DNA of 10,631 nucleotides from CAISIP01 sp031403955 (GTDB lineage: Bacteria > Pseudomonadota > Gammaproteobacteria > Burkholderiales > Burkholderiaceae_C). The translations under genes and the position numbers were made by a program. A model generated the notes under the pieces. The model saw nothing but the letters and a program-made list of their open reading frames with translations, was not told the origin of the DNA and searched no databases. Every line of letters begins with the position of its first letter. Positions within the stretch are counted from its first letter, which is position 1. Where the stretch lies: NCBI GenBank assembly GCA_031403955.1, contig JANNGR010000187.1, forward strand, positions 1 to 10,631. The letters run 5' to 3'. Shown piece after piece: positions 1 through 5,629 of this stretch.

Positions 1-972
1 GACTGGGACGGCTGCCGATGGGACGGGCGCAGCGCTCACTACGAAAGTTGGTTCCAGCGTGCCAATCACCCGACGCGACCGCTCGCGTTCTGGATTCGAC
101 ACACCCTGTTCTGTCCGGGCGCAAATCCCGAAGCGTCCGAGGGCGAGATCTGGTCGGTCTGGTTCGACGGCGAGAAGCGGCGCACGGTGGCAGCCAAGAC
201 CGAGATACCACGGCGCGACTGCGCTTTCGAGCCCAATCGCCTAGAGGTCAATATGCCCGGCGCACAACTCAAGCCCGGTGTGTTGCAGGGCGGGACCGGC
301 GCGCTGAAATGGAACCTCACCTGGTCGGGTGGCGGGCCTGTCAGCCTGCTGTTGCCCGAGCCGCTTTATGCGGGACGCTTCCCGAAGGCCAAAGTGCTGT
401 GCGTGAGCCCCAACGTGTGTTTTGATGGTACCTATGTGGTTGACGGTGAGTCATACGCGATCGACTCCTGGCCCGGCAGTCACAACCACAACTGGGGTAG
501 CCAGCATACTGACCGTTATACCTGGGCGCAGGTTTGCGGCTTTGATGGCGCGCCGGACGTGTTCCTCGAGTGCGCCACCGCGCAGATCAAGGTCGGCCCG
601 GTGATGACGCCCCGGATGACCATCGCGGTACTCTCGGTCGAGGGGCGGCGCTACGAGTTCAATTCGATCAGCCGCGCGTTGCGCGCGAAGACCGACGCAC
701 GCGGGTTTCTGTGGCGCTTCCTGACGTCGGCCGATGGGGCCGAGATCGAGGTCGGCGTCGAGGCGTTGCGGGAACATTTTGTCGGGCTGCGGTATCGGAA
801 CCCGCCCGCCGGCGCCAAAGCCTGTCTCAACTCGAAGATTGCCAGCTGCCGGCTGGTTTTGCGCGCGCACGGCAAGACGCGCACGTTCAAATCCGTGCAT
901 CGCGCCGCGTTCGAGATTCTGTGCGAAGAGAACGACCCGCGCGTGAAGTCAATGGGCGGCTTGTCCGCTTGA
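1..972 (+). CDS. Lipocalin-fold protein, CrtC/AttH/tocopherol-cyclase-like (5' partial)
   Basis: The frame is open from the first base to the TGA at 970-972 (323 codons), so the gene starts outside the window. An internal GTG at 187 is unlikely to be the start, because the preceding 62 codons read as family-like sequence, including HYESWFQRANHP near codons 13-24 followed by an FWIRHTLF segment. Other visible marks are HNHNWG at codons 161-166, then an aromatic run with W175, and CLNSKIASC near the C-terminus. Trp-rich beta-strand sequence and the His-Asn-Trp-Gly patch suit the lipocalin-like superfamily that includes carotenoid 1,2-hydratase (CrtC), AttH and tocopherol cyclase-like proteins, which bind or modify hydrophobic isoprenoid or lipid ligands. 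No signal peptide can be judged because the N-terminus is missing. The substrate is unknown, and binding without catalysis is equally possible. Family placement is moderate confidence; the reading frame is sure. Confidence 0.75.
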   Translation, partial: DWDGCRWDGRSAHYESWFQRANHPTRPLAFWIRHTLFCPGANPEASEGEIWSVWFDGEKRRTVAAKTEIPRRDCAFEPNRLEVNMPGAQLKPGVLQGGTGALKWNLTWSGGGPVSLLLPEPLYAGRFPKAKVLCVSPNVCFDGTYVVDGESYAIDSWPGSHNHNWGSQHTDRYTWAQVCGFDGAPDVFLECATAQIKVGPVMTPRMTIAVLSVEGRRYEFNSISRALRAKTDARGFLWRFLTSADGAEIEVGVEALREHFVGLRYRNPPAGAKACLNSKIASCRLVLRAHGKTRTFKSVHRAAFEILCEENDPRVKSMGGLSA

Positions 973-1074
973 CGGAGCCGCAATGGGGCTGCCCTTTGAG
1001 CGGGGGACTCCCTCAACCCGGCGGCAGTTGTAGACGTAGGCAGGTCGCACCTCACCCGGCCTAGCGGAATCGGC

Positions 1075-1110
1075 GCTTGACCGATGGGCAAACGGCTAAG
1101 ACACTAACAC
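1075..1110 (+). promoter_or_regulatory. Conserved upstream element, copy 1 (promoter or operator candidate)
   Basis: The element begins GCTTGACCGATGGGC and matches the one at 2276-2311 at 26 of 36 positions, with the first 11 bases identical. It starts 76 bases before the metallopeptidase ATG; the other copy starts 79 bases before the cyclase ATG. TTGACC at 1077-1082 resembles a sigma-70 -35 box, and GACACT at 1100-1105 lies 17 bases further on but is a poor -10. Either a promoter read by an alternative sigma factor or a shared activator site would fit. Confidence 0.45.
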
Positions 1111-1139
1111 GCAGCCCTGCACATTAGTCACTTCTTGCT

Positions 1140-1144
1140 AGGAG
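1140..1144 (+). promoter_or_regulatory. Ribosome binding site of the metallopeptidase gene
   Basis: AGGAG lies 6 bases before the ATG at 1151. An in-frame TAG at 1139-1141 overlaps it, so translation cannot begin further upstream. This fixes the N-terminus and rules out a hidden longer form with a signal peptide. Confidence 0.8.
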
Positions 1145-1150
1145 AGCACC

Positions 1151-2176
1151 ATGGCCACCCGACCCCACGTATGCGTTCAACGACCGCTGCCGGCGGACCT
1201 GATGCGGTTTCAATCCACCGTGCGCCGCGGCGGCACGCTGCGCGCCATCATTCCGATCGGCAAGTTGTGGATGAACGGCAGCAAGCTACGGGTGCGCTTC
1301 ATTGGCGGCACGGCGGCGCAGCAGGCCCAAGCCAGGGAACAGGCGTTGTGGTGGACGCAGCATGCCAACCTGAAGTTTGACTTCAACAATGCGCCCGACG
1401 CCGAGATCCGTGTGGCCTTCGATTCGAGCGACGGCGCCTGGTCGTACGTGGGTACCGACAACCGCGGCATTCCCTTGGACCAGCCGACGATGAACCTCGG
1501 GTTCATGGACGGCGGCACGGCCGGTCACGAGTTCGGCCATGCCATCGGCCTGGCGCACGAGCACCAGAATCCGGCCGGCGGCATCAGCTGGAACGAGGCC
1601 ACGGTGATTCGCGACCTGTCCGGACCGCCGAACAACTGGACCGAGGCGATGGTCCGCCACAACGTCCTCAACAAGTACCGCGTTGATCAGGTCAATGGCA
1701 CCGCCTTCGATCCCAATTCGCTCATGCTGTATTTCTTTCCCGGTAGCTGGGTCAAGAGCGGCATCGGAACTCATGCGAACGATGTGTTGTCAGCCGTCGA
1801 CAAGGCCTACATAGCCAGCGCCAAGGCCTACCCCAAGACTGCGCCGACGGTGGTGGATGCCAGCGAGATAAAGGTCGGTGCCACCCGGCGCACTGCCGCC
1901 GCGATCGGCAAGGCGGGTGAGGAAGATCTGTTCAAGTTCACGGTCGCCAGCGGCGGCACCCACCTGATCGACACCCGCGGGCCGAGCGACGTGGTGATGA
2001 AACTGTTTGGCCCGAACAGCCACACCAGCGTGATCGCCGAAGACGACGACAGCGGCGTGGACACCAACGCGTCAATCAAGGCCGACCTGATCGCCGGCTT
2101 GTACTACGTGCAGGTGCGCCATTACAACCGCGCCAGCGGCATGGGAAGTTACAGCGTGAAGGTGCGGCGCGCCTGA
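1151..2176 (+). CDS. Astacin-like (M12A-type) zinc metallopeptidase with C-terminal PPC domain
   Basis: This 341-residue protein is predicted to be a metzincin peptidase. The zinc motif HEFGHAIGLAHE covers residues 126-137, with H126, H130 and H136 as ligands and E127 as catalytic base. A Met-turn follows as SLMLY (190-194), in which M192 and Y194 match the SxMHY turn of astacins; the Tyr is a possible fifth zinc ligand. Residues 257-341 form a bacterial pre-peptidase C-terminal (PPC) beta-sandwich, recognised from FKFTV, the acidic EDDDSG turn and GLYYVQV. PPC domains usually belong to secreted proteases, yet the N-terminus (MATRPHVCVQRPL...) has no signal peptide and a stop codon just upstream blocks a longer start. 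Export by another route or an intracellular role are both open. The gene has its own upstream region and appears to be transcribed alone. Peptidase class is confident; substrate is unknown. Confidence 0.85.
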   Translation: MATRPHVCVQRPLPADLMRFQSTVRRGGTLRAIIPIGKLWMNGSKLRVRFIGGTAAQQAQAREQALWWTQHANLKFDFNNAPDAEIRVAFDSSDGAWSYVGTDNRGIPLDQPTMNLGFMDGGTAGHEFGHAIGLAHEHQNPAGGISWNEATVIRDLSGPPNNWTEAMVRHNVLNKYRVDQVNGTAFDPNSLMLYFFPGSWVKSGIGTHANDVLSAVDKAYIASAKAYPKTAPTVVDASEIKVGATRRTAAAIGKAGEEDLFKFTVASGGTHLIDTRGPSDVVMKLFGPNSHTSVIAEDDDSGVDTNASIKADLIAGLYYVQVRHYNRASGMGSYSVKVRRA

Positions 2177-2275
2177 GGGGCGGGGCCAGCTTTGGCACCG
2201 ATTGGCGTCAGTACCATCAAACATGAAAACGGCCTGCTGGCATCCCACAAACTGGGTATGAAATCCGCTGCCAAT

Positions 2276-2311
2276 GCTTGACCGATAGGCCGGCGCTTAG
2301 CACACTGCCAC
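2276..2311 (+). promoter_or_regulatory. Conserved upstream element, copy 2 (promoter or operator candidate)
   Basis: The sequence begins GCTTGACCGATAGGC and is the partner of the element at 1075-1110. After the shared first 11 bases, identity continues in blocks (GGC, CG, TA, ACACT, CAC). TTGACC is at 2278-2283, with CACACT at 2301-2306 after a 17-base spacer, the same spacing as in copy 1. It starts 79 bases before the cyclase ATG, so it could drive the cyclase and the downstream fusion gene together. Confidence 0.45.
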
Positions 2312-2322
2312 TGGCGCTTGAA

Positions 2323-2343
2323 TTTCCTGCCTGTGGCAGGAGG
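2323..2343 (+). promoter_or_regulatory. Hairpin abutting the cyclase Shine-Dalgarno
   Basis: CCTGCC (2326-2331) and GGCAGG (2335-2340) form a perfect 6-bp stem around a TGT loop. Pairing can extend through T2325-A2341 and two U-G wobbles to 2323/2343, which would cover the first half of the AGGAGG site. The structure could lower translation of the operon, or act as a small RNA switch. There is no T tract, so it is not a factor-independent terminator. Confidence 0.4.
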
Positions 2344-2346
2344 AGG
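2341..2346 (+). promoter_or_regulatory. Ribosome binding site of the cyclase gene
   Basis: A full AGGAGG lies 8 bases before the ATG at 2355. This favours 2355 over the alternative ATG at 2430, which would begin just before the zinc ribbon, where family members often start, but has no good ribosome site. Confidence 0.75.
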
Positions 2347-2354
2347 GCCGGCGA

Positions 2355-5300
2355 ATGGCAAACACAAACTGCGATGCTGATGGTTCCGGGGTTGCAGCCG
2401 GTAGCGGCGCACTCGTTGCGCGGGTTGCCATGGTGTGTCTGTCGTGCGGCTCCGAAAACCCGGAGCGCTTCCAGTTTTGCGGGCAATGCGCCGCGCCGCT
2501 GGGCAAGACCGCGCCAGCCAGCGTTGCGCCGAAGGCCGGGCGCGCCGGCGGCGAGGCGGAGCGACGGCTGTTGACCGTTATGTTCTGTGATCTGGTCGGC
2601 ACCACGTCGCTGTCTGAACAGCTTGACCCGGAGGACCTGCGCGAAATTTTGCGTAAATACCAGGCGGTTGGTGCCGCCGCGATCGAAAGGTTCGATGGAT
2701 CGGTGGCGCAGTACCTGGGCGACGGCATCCTGGCTTATTTCGGTTATCCACGCGCCCATGAAGACGACGCGCAACGGGCCGTCGCCGCGGGCCTGGAGAT
2801 AGTGGCCGACGCGGTGCATCTGATCGCGCAGTTCGGGCGTGAAAGCGGCGCGCGGCTCGCGGTTCGGGTGGCCGTCCACACCGGCCTGGTCGTCGCTGGC
2901 GAAGTGGGTAGTGGCGGCTGGCGGGAACATCTGGCCGTCGGCGGTACGCCCAACGTCGCGGCCCGGCTGCAGGCCCTGGCTGAGCCGAACACACTGGTCA
3001 TCAGCGCCGACACCTATCGCCTGGTGCGTGGTTATTTCAGTTGCCATTCGCGCGGCAAACACGCGCTAAAAGGCGTCGCCCTGCCGATGCCGGTCTACCA
3101 GGTGACCGGAGCCACCGGGGCGACGCGGCTGGATGTCGCGGCATCCGCTGGCCTGAGCGCGCTAGTCGGGCGCGAGCCAGAACTGGCCCGGCTGCGCGGT
3201 TACTGGCGCGAGGTTCGCAACGGGGCGGGCAAAGTCCTGTTGCTCAGCGGCGAAGCGGGCATCGGCAAGTCGCGCCTGGTTGAGGCATGTATGGCTGACG
3301 CAGACGCCGCGACCTTCACGCGGCTGCGTTATTTCTGCTCCGAGCAACACACCAGCAGCCCGCTTTATCCGTTGATTCGCCAGGTGGAGAGCGCGGCCGG
3401 ATTCAAACGCGAGGATTCGTTCGACGCCCGGCTCGACAAGCTCGAAGCGCTGGCCGCAGCATACAGACCGTCGCAGGAAGAGCTGGCGTTGCTGGCCGAT
3501 CTGCTCGGCCTGCCGGTGGCGGCGCAACGTTATCCGCCGGTCGATCTGCCGCCGCAACAGCGCCGGCAGCGCACGTTTACCGCATGGCTGCGGATGGTCG
3601 AAGAGCTGGCCGCGCGCGGGCCGCTGCTGATGTTGTTCGAGGACGTGCACTGGATCGATCCGACCTCATGCGATCTGCTCGACGCACTGGCGGCGCGTGT
3701 GGACCGGCTTGCGGTTCTGGTCATCGTCACCTGTCGTCCCGAGTTCCAGTCCCCCTGGGCGCATCTGCCGCATGCCGAAGAGCTGGCGCTTGGCCGTCTC
3801 GACCAGACCCACCGCAGGATCCTGATTGAACAGATTGCGGGCAGCAACCGGTTGCCGGAGCGTACGCTGCGCAATATCGCCGAGCGCTCCGATGGCGTGC
3901 CGCTGTTCATCGAAGAACTGACGAATGCGGTGCTGGAAACCGAACAGCGCTCGCTCAACCTGCCGGCCGCGATCCCGGCTGGCGCCAGCGACCTGGCGGT
4001 GCCGGTGACATTACATTCGTCGCTACTGGCACGGCTGGATCGCCTCGGCGCCACGGCCAAGGAAGTCGCCCAGATCGGCTCGGCGATAGGCAGGCAGTTT
4101 TACTACCGGCTGTTGGCGGCCGTGGCCGGCAAAGCCGAGGGCGAGTTGGCGACAGCGCTGGCGGCGCTGTGCGACGCCGCGCTGCTCACTTGCCGCGGCA
4201 CGCCGCCGGAGGCGAGTTACCGCTTCAAACATGCGCTGGTGTGCGACGCCGCCTATGCCACGCTGCTGCGCGGGCGCCGGCGGCAATTACACGCCGCCAT
4301 CGCCAGGGAGCTTGATATCCAGCCCTCGGGCCGCGCCGCGTCGCAGGAACTGCTGGCGCACCACCGCACCCAGGCCGGCCTTTACCGCGACGCGGTGCGC
4401 GCCTGGAAAGCAGCCGCGCGCGACAGCGTTGCGTGCGGCTCTTTTGCCGAAGCCCAGGCGCAGCTTCATAGCGGCCTGGCCCTGCTGGAACAAATGCCGA
4501 ACGACGCCGAGCGTGACCGGCAGGAGGCGGCGCTGCAAAACGCGCTCGGAAACGTGCTGATCGCGCAGCGTGGTTACAACGCTCCGCAAACCATGGCGGC
4601 GTTCGAGCGCGCGCGCGACCTGGCGGCGACACTGGACGACTCGGGCCAGGGGTTGCGCGCATTGTGGGGTCTGGGAACCGCGCTTCTTTTCGCCGGCCGG
4701 CTTGGCGCGGTGCTGAACATGATGCAGGATGCCGCTCCGCTGGTGGAGAAAAACGGCCACCTTGACGCGCGACTGGCGTTCTCGGTGGTGCATGGCAGCG
4801 TAATGCTCGATCGCGGGCGGTTGAACGAGGCGCGCGGGCAACTCGAAACCACCCTGGCGATGGACAACGACCCGGGCCGCGACCGCGAACGTGCGATCCT
4901 TTACGGCCAGTCGCCGCGCATTTCGGCGCTTGGCCATCTCAGTATCGCCTCGCTGCTGCTAGACCAACCACAGCGGTCCTTGGAACAGTCGCAGCAGAGC
5001 GTGTCGGAGGCGCAGGCGCTGTCGCACAAACCGATGCTTTGCCTTGCCCACGGGCTGGCGTGCCGGCGCCACTGGCTGGCGGGCGACAAACAACACCTGG
5101 CAAGGCACGCGCTGGAGCTGCAGCGCCTGGCTTCCGACCAAGGTACACCGTTGTGGCTCGCGCTTGGCAAAGTGTTCGGCGGATGGAGCCTGGTTGAGGG
5201 GGGCACGCTGGAGGCCGGCGTCGCGCTGATAGCCCAAGGCGTGGCGGCCTACCGGGCCAGCGGAGCGGACTCCGCCATGCCGCTGTTGCTGCTGGCGCTT

Positions 5301-5627
5301 GGCCGGGCTTATGCGCGCACGCAGCGCACCACCGAAGCCTTGGTGGTGCTGGCCGAAGCCCTGCGTGGTGGCAACGCCGGCGACGAACGCTGGATCGAGG
5401 CGGAGGTGCACCGCGAACGTGGCGAGATACTGGCACGGCAGAGGGATTTCGCCGCCGCCGAACTCGCATTCCACAGCGCGATCAGCACTGCCAGGGGGCA
5501 GGAGGCGCGGCTGTTCGAGTTGCGCGCCGAAGCCGGCTTGACCCGGATGTTGTTTGCGCGTGCCCAGTCGCGCGTCGAGCCGCATGAACCCGTCCGGCCG
5601 CTGCACTTGGTGACGAAGCAGCCATAA
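2355..5627 (+). CDS. Zinc ribbon - class III nucleotidyl cyclase - AAA ATPase - TPR-like protein
   Basis: This 1090-residue protein is a likely cytoplasmic signalling protein. Domain order: zinc ribbon with C28, C31, C42 and C45; class III cyclase catalytic domain about 70-250; AAA/STAND-like ATPase about 265-560 with Walker A GEAGIGKS (299-306) and Walker B LLMLFED (424-430); then an alpha-helical TPR-like region to the end. In the cyclase, the metal-binding Asp residues appear as D79 (FCDLVG) and D123 (GDG), and the transition-state pair as N200 and R204 (PNVAARL), so catalysis is plausible. The two positions that select the base in classical adenylyl cyclases, usually Lys and Asp, read Q119 and L193. 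I therefore leave ATP versus GTP open. From memory Gln at the first position is common in this architecture. The stop lies two bases before the COX-P450 start, which implies one operon. The ligand sensed by the C-terminal region is unknown. Confidence 0.9.
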   Translation: MANTNCDADGSGVAAGSGALVARVAMVCLSCGSENPERFQFCGQCAAPLGKTAPASVAPKAGRAGGEAERRLLTVMFCDLVGTTSLSEQLDPEDLREILRKYQAVGAAAIERFDGSVAQYLGDGILAYFGYPRAHEDDAQRAVAAGLEIVADAVHLIAQFGRESGARLAVRVAVHTGLVVAGEVGSGGWREHLAVGGTPNVAARLQALAEPNTLVISADTYRLVRGYFSCHSRGKHALKGVALPMPVYQVTGATGATRLDVAASAGLSALVGREPELARLRGYWREVRNGAGKVLLLSGEAGIGKSRLVEACMADADAATFTRLRYFCSEQHTSSPLYPLIRQVESAAGFKREDSFDARLDKLEALAAAYRPSQEELALLADLLGLPVAAQRYPPVDLPPQQRRQRTFTAWLRMVEELAARGPLLMLFEDVHWIDPTSCDLLDALAARVDRLAVLVIVTCRPEFQSPWAHLPHAEELALGRLDQTHRRILIEQIAGSNRLPERTLRNIAERSDGVPLFIEELTNAVLETEQRSLNLPAAIPAGASDLAVPVTLHSSLLARLDRLGATAKEVAQIGSAIGRQFYYRLLAAVAGKAEGELATALAALCDAALLTCRGTPPEASYRFKHALVCDAAYATLLRGRRRQLHAAIARELDIQPSGRAASQELLAHHRTQAGLYRDAVRAWKAAARDSVACGSFAEAQAQLHSGLALLEQMPNDAERDRQEAALQNALGNVLIAQRGYNAPQTMAAFERARDLAATLDDSGQGLRALWGLGTALLFAGRLGAVLNMMQDAAPLVEKNGHLDARLAFSVVHGSVMLDRGRLNEARGQLETTLAMDNDPGRDRERAILYGQSPRISALGHLSIASLLLDQPQRSLEQSQQSVSEAQALSHKPMLCLAHGLACRRHWLAGDKQHLARHALELQRLASDQGTPLWLALGKVFGGWSLVEGGTLEAGVALIAQGVAAYRASGADSAMPLLLLALGRAYARTQRTTEALVVLAEALRGGNAGDERWIEAEVHRERGEILARQRDFAAAELAFHSAISTARGQEARLFELRAEAGLTRMLFARAQSRVEPHEPVRPLHLVTKQP

Positions 5628-5629
5628 AC

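Larger units (their letters stand above)
973..1150. other. Intergenic region upstream of the metallopeptidase
   Basis: This 178-base gap separates the lipocalin-like gene from the metallopeptidase. I see no credible small gene and no strong terminator: short arms around 988-1026 (CTGCC and GGCAG) are too weak and have no T tract. Its right half holds the conserved element at 1075-1110 and the ribosome binding site, so it probably contains the promoter of the metallopeptidase gene. Confidence 0.5.
2177..2354. other. Intergenic region upstream of the cyclase/COX-P450 operon
   Basis: This gap is also 178 bases. It contains the second conserved element (2276-2311), a hairpin (2323-2343) and the Shine-Dalgarno of the cyclase. 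A small GCCA/TGGC stem near 2188-2199 has no T tract and is not a convincing terminator for the metallopeptidase. I see no small gene; an in-frame TGA at 2319-2321 closes the cyclase frame upstream of its ATG. Confidence 0.5.

Noticed and set aside
973..1030. Terminator after the lipocalin-like gene
   Set aside because: The inverted arms are only 4-5 bases with mismatched loops and no T tract follows.
2430..2432. Alternative cyclase start at ATG 2430, just before the zinc ribbon
   Set aside because: It has no convincing Shine-Dalgarno, whereas AGGAGG is correctly spaced from 2355. It remains possible because family members often begin close to the zinc ribbon.
2217..3062. A 281-codon minus-strand open frame over the cyclase 5' end
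   Set aside because: It mirrors the zinc-ribbon and cyclase coding sequence and shows no family motif; it would also need to read through the ribosome site and conserved element of the operon.
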